Assembly (NCBI GenBank): GCA_047967505.1 | Contig: CM106541.1 | Source of the DNA: Dipteris shenzhenensis | Lineage: Eukaryota > Polypodiophyta > Polypodiopsida > Gleicheniales | DNA length: 64,000 bases | Reading direction: 5' to 3' (one strand) | Shown here: in pieces, positions 35,801-47,800 of the stretch | Layout: every line of letters begins with the position of its first letter | How positions within the stretch are numbered: the first letter of the stretch is position 1 | Position numbers and translations under genes: made by a program | Notes under the pieces: model-generated | What the model saw: only the letters and a program-made list of their open reading frames with translations | Databases searched by the model: none | Told to the model about the DNA's origin: nothing

Positions 35801-38800
35801 TCGAGGTTTTAGATGCTCGTCTCAGAGAGACTAAAATGGAAATTATTTAGTCTTCACAAGCAGTTGTAGCTTGAATGAAGAGTTTTTGATTAGCCTTCTC
35901 CTTTAGTGCTATGGCTGAGTTTGACTCTGAAGTGCCGACTGAAACTCGATACGAAGACTTTGTATAATTGGATGCTCAAGTATGTGTGGGTGTGTGGATT
36001 TGTATGTGTGAAAATCATATATGTTTATACTATGGTCTACAACCACTGTTGGGCGTCGATGATGTTAGTAGGGATGTCATAGTAGCTAGTCCTTGCTATG
36101 CGTGATGGAGTTTGTGATTTTCAATCTTATGAGTGACTATCATGAGATTGAAATTGCACTACGATGTATTTCAAGAGGATGAATTTGGGCATGTTCTTGG
36201 ATTTATCTAGATTATGTGCCCATTCTTTGGGACTTTTGGGTGGGAAAAATGTTGTGAAGCATGAATTGCATTGTAGCTTTTATGGCAAGCAAAAGATTAA
36301 ATGTTGCCTCATCACGACGAGGAGCTTACAATCTTGAAGAGAAGCAAGGTTTAGTTGGAACTCGAGAGAGTGATGTTGACTGGATAGAAAGCTAAGCAGG
36401 AGACGTTCTAGCTTGAAGAACCTTTTTGGTTGTAACCTTGATTGAGTCATGGTTCCAATATGAGGTTCAATATTGAATAAATATATTTTTGGGTGCATCT
36501 TATTGGGAGACTATCTTTCCTTGGATATAGATGGAAGGGCCTATACATTATTTTGGTGCATATTCATTGGAGCTTCTAGCAATTCATCCTCAACTAGTAT
36601 AGGGGCTTCACCAATAGTGTTCTTTGAGAGGTGATCTACCATGTTATGTTGCTTTTATTTTCAAACCACCACTGAAGAGTTGAAATTCCTAAGGGAAAGA
36701 AACCATCTTAAAACTTGTTTAGTGCTGCAGTGGTTTGTTTACCAAGTAATGAAGGGCTTAATGATCAACAAAATAGAAAATAGCATGAGGTAATGCTAGA
36801 GTCGGACGTACTGGGTCCTATTTCAATTAGACTATCCAAGGTCATTGAAATAAAATAAAAGCCTAGGACTGCCAATTGGTTACATGAAAAGCAAATTAGT
36901 AGCCCAGGCAATTTGTTTCTTTTGAATGTTAGCAAGCCATACATACAAGTTTGGTCTGATTCGTAAGCTTGGATTGGTCGTAGGAGAGAACTATTTTGCA
37001 GACTACTATGATGTGTTGGTTGAACCAGCAATTGCCTTGAATGTGGTATGGCAGGTCTTGGTAGGCCGTACGACGTATTTTGGCAGATTGTACATCAAAG
37101 ATTAGCAAACTGTACAGTAAGCAGTACAACATACAGTTTGCAAGTTATTCGATAAGATGGGTGGAAGATCTTGCATGTGGTTGTACGACTGGTTGGAAGG
37201 TTGTGCAATAGTTAGCCTTTTGGATTGTATGGCAGTCCAGGATGCAATCGCTAAAGTGCCAGCTTGAAGGGAAGTTCGGCAATCACCTTCTATGTAGGAA
37301 CACGCAGAACGTGCCATGTTTCTCCTAGATGTGAGCCGGGTGCGGGGTCTTGATTTGGCCACTGCCTTGAATGGTGCTTGGATTCAATGCTTTGGGGTTT
37401 GTCCACAAGGGGGTGTTGGATGTGGTGGCCTTCACCCTGGTGCATGTAAAATGGGACCATGGAAAATACAAAGGATTCGAGGAGCTCTGCGTTGTTGACA
37501 TGTGTACAGAGGGGAATTTGATCCCATAAGCACTTGGACCCTTGTGGTAACCTTGAATATATTAGACTTCTTGAGCCCTCCACAGTCATCCCCTCCCGAG
37601 ACATTCTGGGGGGCTGTGGAGCTATGGGGCGGGTATAGGAACCCCGCACCTTACTAACATATAGCGGAAGCGTGGCGGTCGCGCAGACTTTTGTATCTTG
37701 GACGTGTGTGTTGTGCAGAGGTGTCACGATTTGGAGAGTGGGCATTTAAGTGTGGCCTCGTCGTGGAGGGTCGTGATTAGCGGCGTGTCATGGGGACGTG
37801 GTGGTGATGGTGAATTGTCCAAACTAGCTGTCACAGAACTTAGCCTAAGGTACCAGGCTAGGGGCCTTAGTTAACGCCCAAAAGGTACCTATGATTTCAT
37901 GTGCAATAAGTGCAACTCCTAGTGCTATTAGAGTGGTTTCAATTTCTAAGGTCATTGGTTTGGTTCAGTGGGGTCATTCTTTATAATTGACCCCCTAGAG
38001 ATCCTACAAACTAGGGTCATTGGTTCCCAAGCATTAGGGTGATGGTGTGCCATCTGACTCCCCTAGGGGCGTTAAAATCCCATGCCTCATTTTGTACGTG
38101 TGTCTGTGTGTGGCTTCTCTGCTTGCCTTGTGGCACCTAGGTGTCACCCTTGGAAGCCCTTGGAGCCCTTCCTTTCCCTTCCTCGCTGTTTTGAGTCTTC
38201 TCCCCTACCAGAGCAGCCTCATTCTAAAGATCACAGGTTTTTGCAGCCTCCCTCTTGCTGGCTGAAGTCATTTTTCAAGCTTTCTTCGCGACAATTCTCC
38301 TCCCCTTGGTGCTCTCTGCTGCTGACATGCTTCTTGGACCTGGACGCTTCCAATTTGGGCCAAATTTGCAGCTTTTCTTGACTTTCTTCGCCACAAAAGT
38401 CTTCCTTTCTTGACTCTGAGCTCATATCTTTGGACCCCTCTCTTCCTGCTCTTACCTGGTGAAAGGCGCATTGAAAACGAAGGAGCTGATGGGATGGAAT
38501 CACCATTCTGGTGGTCGCAATCATGGCGGATCTATTTCAGCTTGCTGAATCCTCTCTTTCTTGATCTTTTTTGGTGCTGGAAGTCTCTCTTAGAGTCTCC
38601 TTTCTGCTGTTAACCAACTTCTGGGCCTGAAACATGCTCTTTCTGTTGGCTGGATTCTTATCTTCTCTTTCTACTCTATGCTATTGTCATTCTTACTGAG
38701 ATTCTGCAAGGTTGGACGCCCTGCCATTTTTCTTGGGAGAGGATTGGGGCACTGGTTGTGATACTCTCTTCCTGGCGGTGCGGTGGCTAGCCTTGGGCTC

Positions 38801-41800
38801 AGTAATGGCTTGGATATATGTGAATGCATTGCTTGGCATGTTGTCAGGTTGTTCTACTTGTGTTATGCATGACTATTAAAAGGAACCAAGAGAACAGCAC
38901 TTGGAGTTGGTCACTAGTACAGCCACGGGTTGGCATTGTACTGGGTTACACGTGCGGGTGAGCTCTTGAAGCGAGTCCCTTTGTATTTGAGCTAACCAAT
39001 AATTAAATAAATACCGCAAGGGGTGCCAAGTGTTAGGGCCAACTACTCTTCATGCTTCGGAGTAGGGGGCATTCTAGCCTCCCTTGTCAATGATGCCATG
39101 TAGTGAAGTTACATGCTGTGAGTTTTGTTTGTGGGCAATGGCAATGTTTCAAGTTGGTTGCATTTCAGATTTATGAGATAATAGTGTTAGTTACACTACC
39201 CTTTGTCGATCAAAGGCCGTTACAGTGTCACGTGTGACATTATTACGGTGGGCGGGTGCTTGCACCTACGGCTGTTTGTTGGCTTACGTGGTCTTTCATG
39301 CACTTTGGGCAGCTTTGGGTTGCTGACCTTGTCCACATAGCATTGCTTGGTGTGCTGGTCTCGATTTGGCCAGTGCCTTGAATGGTGTTTGGATTTAATG
39401 CTTCGAGGTTTATCCACAAGGGGGTGTTGGATGTGGTGGCCTTCACCCTTGTGCATGTAAAATGGGGCCATGGAAAATACAAAGGATTCGAGGAGCTCCG
39501 CACTGTTGACATGTGTACAGAGGGGAATTTGATCCCTTAAGCACTTGCGCCCTTGTGGTAACCTCGAATATATTAGACTTGAGCCCTCCACAGTCATCCC
39601 CTCCCGAGACTTTTTGGGGGCTGTGGAGCTTTGTGGGCGGCAATGGGGACCCCGCACCTAGCTCACATCCGTTGGACACATGGCGCATTTTGCGTGTTCC
39701 TACATTCGATGTAGAAGGTGAAGGTCTGAATCTCGAAGTATCTAGAATTGCATGCTCTTGCATGCAGGTCTTTCCTTGTTTAGCAAGCATTTACTGAATT
39801 CGGCTTGGTGTTATGCATGCATGCTTGCCTTTCAACAAAGGTTGGTGTGCATGTAACTTTTCAGTTCATGTACTACCTTTCGTAAAGGACGCATGATCTG
39901 ACTTTGATTGGCAAGTTCTTATGATGGTCTAAACCTTAAGCTTTGTGAAGAACCAACTTTCTCAAGAATGCAAATGTGTGCAATGCTTGCAGAATTTGAA
40001 TGCCGATTGGCCCTCCAATGGGGAAGAGCGCCCTCATGAGAGTACTTGGTTCTATTTCGACCTACATGCAAGGTGGGAGAGAGATGGCAGATGAATGCAA
40101 GGTGAATGAAGAATGCTACGTGAGATTCACAATGAAAGGGTGATACCCTTTCATTAATGGCCCTTGAGATCACTCAAGTTCCATCTTCCCATTTACACGT
40201 ACCCTTAGCCTATGACCCATGCATCTACCATTCAATGCACCTTAATGCACCCTTCCTTTCCTATTGCCCCTAGGACCTAGACACGTGTGCACATTTTTAT
40301 TAATAGAATAAGTATCACATGTCCAAATTTGATGCCGTCTGAAGCAGTGGCTCCAGCTCGACTAGTCCTATCAATTGAGATGATCCACCATCATAACAAA
40401 TTGGTCAGTGTCCATCATAAATACATATACATGTCACACCATTGGCATATAATATATAATAATGTTTTCAATGTCTACTAATCACGGATTAGTGATTTCT
40501 CTTGTCATGACACCCCCTCTTGCTTGAATGGGCAGAAGTCCTCTTCTGGATCCTCTCTTGTCTCTTTCTCTTGCGTACGCTTCTCTTTTGCTTCTGCATT
40601 TGCATCTCCTCTTCATAATTAGCAAATATTCTTCTCTTGGTAGTACACGATCTCTTCTGAATCAAAACTTAAATCCTATCTTCAAGTTTTGATTCCTCTT
40701 GATGCTGAATATTCAAAATGTAGAAGTACCACTGTAGTGCTTCTTCAATATCTCTTCATACTCAGAATTCTCTTCTGAATACCAAGCTGCTGAAATCTCT
40801 TTATAGTAACCTAAAACATATTCTCAACAAACCGGTTAATATTAAAACGATTCTCTCACCCAAATGTGTTATTGAACTAGATAGACTTTGGCTATAGATG
40901 ATTTTGCGATGGAGAACTACTTAGTCTATAGAAACGAAAGACCTTCAATCTCTTTTCCCAACTCTTCTATTTCAGCCTTATTCATCCTATCAGACGCTCT
41001 ACACGGATTTTTCTCCGTCTATACTCCACAATGAATATGTCTACTCTCTATTTCGTTCACACATCCATACACCAGTGTTGACTGAGTGGATAGCATTTAC
41101 TCTTGGTTCTATGTTCACCATAGAGTCTTGGGATGAAGAGGTAGAAGCCTCACCCTCCTGCTTGGATGCTTTGCCTTTCCCTTTTACAGAATTGGTTTTG
41201 GCAATTTTGGCTAATAGAGTAGGACATTTATGCCATGGATGCCCTGGCTTATGTTTCTTTACCCTCCTTAATTGGCTTTTTCTTCTCATCATCAGTCATG
41301 GAAGGAAATGGTATCCATCTAGGACGTTTTTGGTTGTTAACATTTTGTACAATGGCTTTCTCATTTCCTTTGTTGAAGGGTTTATGAGAATTCAATTTCC
41401 TCTTAGCAATCTCAGCCAATTTAGTGATGTCTTTCAAGGTGGTTGGGTTGAACATTTCAACCTCAAACCTCACTTTCGGGGTTAGGGCTGCTAAATACTT
41501 GTTCCTTTTATCATCCTCACTCTTCTCAGGTAACTCTAAAGAGAGTTTCCAGAACCTAGTTGTAAATTCAGCGTTACTCTCGTTTTCGAATTGCCTCGAC
41601 CTTTCCTGATGCGTGATGGAGTTTATGGTTTTCAAGCTTATGAGTGACTCTCGTGAGATTGAAACTGCACTATGTTGTTTTTAGAGGATGAGTTTGGGAA
41701 TGTTCCTGGATTCATCTAGGTATATGCTTCTGTTGTATTAGCGGACATGCAAATTTCACCTTGTGAAGTTTTCGCGTTTGCGGCCTGCTGGTATTGCGAT

Positions 41801-44800
41801 AATTCTTTCTATCTTAAACTGTGCGTTGCCCTATCAGTTAGATTTAGATCTAGATGCTCATTTGGGAGAGATTAAAATGAAATTGTTTAGACTTCACAAG
41901 CAGTTGTAGCTTGAATGAAGAGATTTGGACTCTTTTTGATTAGCCTTCTCCTTTAGTGCTAGCCTTTGTCATGGCTGAGTTTGCCCTTCACCTCCGGAGT
42001 GCCGACAGAAACTCAGTACGAAGACTTTGTATAAATGGATGCTCAAGTATGTGTGGGTGTGTGGATTTGTATGTGTGAGAGCATACTTTTATACTATGGT
42101 CTACACCCACTGTTGGGCGCTGATGACGTCAGTGGGGATGTCATAGTAGCTAGTCCCTGCTATGCATGATGGAGTTTATGGTTTTCAATGTGATGAGTGA
42201 CTCTCGTGAGATTGAAAGTGCACTATGTAGTGTTTTTAGAGGATGAGTTTGGGAGTGTTCTTGGATTCATCTAGGTATATGCCTCAACCTTTCCTAGCGG
42301 AAGGTCAATTCTTCTTCATGCCTCGGAGGCATGAAAGTGGCCTTAAGCTGCTCTACAAATTTGGACCATTGAAGAATAGGCTCTTTTCCCATTTGTAATA
42401 AGGCACATTAAAGCATCCTTTTGTAGATGCAGTGTGGCAAGAGCAAGCTTCTCATGGTCGGTCTTACCTTGATGAGCAAAACATAGCTCAAAATGGCGAA
42501 TCCAATTGAGGATTTTATCCGCCTCTCTTGCTCCATCATACTTTGGTAACTCTATTCTCTCTCGGCGTTGGAATTTAGCTCTCTTTGAGGGGGTACTTAA
42601 ATTGTCACCCCCAAAATTCAGCACTCTCTTAGTTCCTAATTTTGTCATAATGGACTGTTCAATTATATGGCTAAGGTGAGAAACCAGCTTATCAACGGGA
42701 GACTCCTCTCTCCCTCTTGCACTTAGATTATAATCCATGTGTATGGGATTTTGAGTTGAAGGTCTCTTGGATGAACTCGTTTCTCTCTTCATTTTTGAAG
42801 GAAAACTCTCTATCAAGAGATTCTTGAAGGAGAGATGAAGGTAATTCTATACGTGGGTTATCATACTCAATGTGTAAAACTCTCATCTGGAGTACTGAAA
42901 TTTGATGATGTTGTGGGTACATCATCCTCTTCAGGAGGAGGTGATGGTGTTCTCTCCCTATCTCCTTCTGGTAGTGGAGGAAAATGGACAAAGAGATTCT
43001 TGAAGGAGAGATGAAGGTAATTCTATACGTGGGTTATCATACTCAATATGTGTAAAACTCTCATCGACATCATCCTCTTTAGGAGGAGGTGATGGTGTTC
43101 TCTCCCTATCTCCTTCTAGTAGTGGAGGAAAATGGACAAGTTCATTATTAAATATCCCTCCCCCTTCCATTCTTTCCTTTCAGTAATACAAGAGAGAAAA
43201 TGACTTGCTGTAATTTGAGAAAAGGGTTTATTTTTACAGCAAAAGTCAAGTGTTGTAGAGTTGGTGGTACTTATCCGACTCCCGCTTCGTTTGTGTCGAG
43301 AAAACACTTGAAATGACCTCTTGTTCCTTCTCTTTAAAGCTTTTCTTCTTGTATTTCTGTTGTAAACTGGTGCACTCCGTTTGGGCTACTTGTTTTGAGC
43401 GGATTGGTGCTCTAGATACCGTTATAGGGGGTACTTGATGGGTGGATCACTCCCTTAAAATCTTGTTCCAATCCGACTTTCCGTTGGGGAGAACGGGGGG
43501 GATCTCTTTTCCTCACGGTTTAAGGGTTTTAAGGGTCTATTCGCACAAGGGGGAGAGTCACCCCATTAGGACACCTCGTTTGACACGTCCTAGCACTTCT
43601 GAAACCCCTGATCTGCAAGCAAACCACACACAACGTCAGATACCGAGCAGGCTGCTCACCACCCAACCATGACATCTACGGGATGTGATCCCGAATCAGA
43701 AGATGTCCCCTCCGAGCCACGAGCTGAGCTACTGGCACGAACTCCCAATCAGATCCAAACCAGCCTGGTGTCCCATACCACCAGGTGGCACTGTGAAGCC
43801 TTGGATCTGCCACTGGGCCTTGGGCTACGCTAAGATGCAGGCGCGCGTCTGCGACTCAATCCAGGATCAGACCTGGCACCTGGGAACGAAACTTGCTCCC
43901 AACTGCACACTGAGAACTGAACCCCCTGGGCCTCTTTTATAGACTCGGGCCCCGAGCGCCAAAAATAGTGAAGACCTATAAATAGTTCGTACCCTTGCCA
44001 CTCAACCCGAGAATCAAGCCTGCCTAGCTCTAAGCCTCCCCAGGCTAACCTGAGCTAGTCTTGTGTACCTAGTACACGTCAGATACTAATCCGTGCACAT
44101 GACATACTCCCCCTCCTCTAAGAACTCACTCTTGAGTTCGTTAAAAAATCTGGAAATGTTCTTTGGAGGTTTTGTAATGTCTCCCATGTTGCATCCTCCT
44201 CAACACGATCCTTCCACTTGATCTTGTATTCCGTGATAGTACGATTACGAATCTGTCTTTCACGAAATTCAAGAATACACTCAAGTTCGTGAGGAATAAA
44301 AGTCAAATCTGTAACTTCTATAATCTCATGAGGAGAAACAAGTTGATCATCTGCACCCAAGACTTCTTTCAGTCTACTGACATGAAAGACTGGATGTACT
44401 TTAACATCAGGAGGCAATTCGAGTCGATATGCAACTGGTCCAATTCTTTTAATGACCTTGAATGGGCCACAGTATCTGGGGGATAATTTCGGAACCAAAC
44501 CAGTACTTAGGCTCTTGGATTCCTTAGGAATTCGCAAATATACCATCGTTCCTTCAGAGAACTCTCTAGGTGAACGATGTCTATTAGCATAAAATCTGTC
44601 TCGATCTTGGGCACTTCTAATAGACTCCTTGGCAAACTGCAACATTTCTTGCATATCTAGCAAGAAGTTCTTAGCAGCATCATTTTGAATTCCTTTTAAC
44701 CCAACCATAACTGGTGACTTAGGTTGAAACCCGTACATAAGCATAAAAGGACTGTAACCCGTGCTAGAATGCTTTGCACTGTTGTAAGCAAATTCAATCA

Positions 44801-47800
44801 TAGGTAGATAATCTTCCCATGAAGACTGTCTCTTGGATACATATGCCCGAAGCATGTCTTCAACCAACTGGTTGACCTTCTCTGTACTGCCATCGGATTG
44901 TGCATGATCCGAGGAACTCATACTTAGAGTAGTTTCCAACTTCTCAAATACAAGTGTCCAAAAGTTACTTGTAAACTTTGAGTCCCTGTCATTAACTATG
45001 TCAGATGGCAAACCATACAGCTTAAACAAGTGGTCCACAAACTCGTGAGCCAGTTGAACAGCTGAAATAGTGGTTCTAGTAGGTAAGAACCTAGCCATTT
45101 TTTTCAAACGGTTGACTATGACCCAAATGGAGTCATGACCCTTGCGCGTTCGAGACAAACCAGTAATAAAATCCATGGAAATACTTTCCCATTTATTACT
45201 TGGAATCTGTAATGGCTGTAATAAACCCGCGCTTCTAAGGCGTTCTGCCTTAGTAACCTGACAAACTCGGCAACCTACTACATAGTTCTCAATAAATGCA
45301 CGCATCTTAGGCCAATAAAAGGTATGCTTCACAAGAGACAGAGTCCTATGTATACCCGGATGTCCAGCACTAGGAGCATCATGACACTCCCAGAGAATCT
45401 TGGATTTAAGGTCCGAAACATCTGGCACACAAATCTTTTCATTCCGGAACAGCAAGCCGTTCCTAATCATCCACTGACCTCCCGCCGCCTGTACTATAGG
45501 TGGCACAATCCCTGAGTCCTGGTCAACCATGGAGCTCCCATCCTGGACTCTCTGCCAATAAGAACTGAAATGACTGTCAGTTGCGTATAGCCCTCTCAAG
45601 GATTGAAATAGGTCTGAGGATATTTCCGTAAATGACAAAGCATTTACAAACTTAACTCGACTTAAGGCATCCGCCACACTATTCAACGAACCCTTACGAT
45701 AACGTATTTCAAAATCAAAATCTTGCATTAATTCTGCCCATCTAGCTTTCCTTCCCCTCAATTCTGATCCATCACACACATACTTAATTGACTGATGATC
45801 AGTCAATACAAGAAACTTTGAACCAACAAGTAGTGTTTCCAAACCTTAAGAGCATACACTACAGCATAAAGTTCCTTCTTGAGTGTGGGCCAACGATATT
45901 GAGTGTCGTCTAGCTTCTTGGAATAGAGCTGTCCCAATCGCATAATCACTCGCATCGGCCTCTAAAACATAAGGCCGGGTAGGATCGGGTAATGCAAGAA
46001 CGGGTGCTTCCTTGATAGAGAACTTCAAGGTTTCAAAAGCCTTGTTCATTGCATCATTCCAAGAGATCGGCTGGGTAGACCTGCGTCCACGACCTTTCAA
46101 TATGTTTGTCAGGGGTGTCGTGATATGTGAATAATCACGCACAGATTTTCGAAGAAATATTGTAAATCCTAGGAAAGAACGAAGTTGTTTCACAGTCTGA
46201 GGGATAGGCCATTCTAGAACCTTCTGGATACGATCCAGATCAATGCTAATACCTTCAGAAGAAATCTTGTGTCCTAAGTAAATGATCTTCTTCATAAAGA
46301 AGTCACATTTACTCATCTTGGCATAGAGCTTATGCTGTCTTAGAACAACTAAGACAACCCGGAGGTGTCCTATGTGATCCTCAAGCGTTTTACTATATAC
46401 CAAGATGTCATCTAAGAACACTACAACAAATTTGCCCAGAAAATCCCTGAACAAATCGTTCATCATCTGCTGAAAAGTAGCAAGAGCATTGGTCAAACCA
46501 AAAGGTAATACGAGAAACTCGTAATGACCATACCTAGTTCGGATTCCGGAATGCGGTCCTATCTATGTGTTTAGCATAGATACGGATTTGGTGATAACCC
46601 GTACGCAAATCAATCTTAGTGAAATAGTTCGCTCCGGCCAAACGGTCTATCAAATCATCGGAACGAGGTAAAGGATAGCGGTTCTTAATTGTGACTTTAT
46701 TTAATCGTTTATAATCTATACACATTCTCCAGGAAGAATCTTTCTTCTTTCTTAAGAGGACAGGTGCACCCCAAGGTGATTTACTTGGGCGGATATAGCC
46801 CATATTCAGGTAATCCTGAAGTTGTAAAGCTAACTCATCCTCCTCTACCTGGCTCATCCTATAAGGCGGTACACTGATAGGTTGAGCCCCTGGGACTAAG
46901 TCTATGCGATGATCTACTGCCCGTGCTAGAGGTAAATCTTCTGGCAGTTGAGCTGGGAATACGTCCTTAAAATTATCTAACAACATTCTCAATTCACGGT
47001 GTTCAAACACACTTAATTCATTTTTGTTAATTACAGAAACAACAAATGAAGAAAGTGGAATCAAAACACACTGATAGACATCATACTGAGAATTGTTTAA
47101 TATATTCTGAAGCTGCATCGCAGATACAATAGGCCCCTGAGAAGAGGGAATTTTATCACACTGAATACAAAATTGGGTGTCCTTATCTACAAAAGAAAGC
47201 GTATGCTCCGTCCATCCGATCTGAATATTGTGGGTTTTAAACCACTCTATCCCGATCAACAAGTCTACATGCTCCAGATGCATAACATAACATGTAAGAG
47301 CTCCCGTGTAGGCCTGAATCCGGATAGGAAGCGCTTCAACCTTGCGATCCCAAAACTGCTTCCCAGCTGGAAGCTGCACCTCATAGGTGTGGTCGCTAGG
47401 TACTGTGGACAGTCCCATCTTCTGCACAAATTTGTAATTAACAAAATTGTGAGAGCTGCCCGGATCGAAGAGAATGTGAACCTGTTGGTCCATAACTTCT
47501 CCATAAACTCGGAAAAGATCATGGGAACCAAACAACGAAGTATTGAAAGTACAATTACAAGAAAGTGGGCAGGTAATGACATTTACTGAAATACCTGTCA
47601 TCGTGACTTGGTTCGCTCCCTTGGCTGCGGTACGTGGACCCGCCTGGAGCTTCGGTCCTAGCACCAACTTTTGGTTCTTGCGCTTAGGACACTCATTCTT
47701 TGTGTGGCCCCGCTCCTCGCAATAGAAGCATCGTTCTTCTTTCTTGAGCCTCAAAGTGTGAAGGAAACGGGCTTTATCATTCTTTGCTGGAGTCAAGTTT

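Noticed and set aside
38047-38524. Overlapping ORFs on both strands in RAD23 intron 8
   Set aside because: No motif, no splice logic, opposite strands equally open; treated as non-coding.
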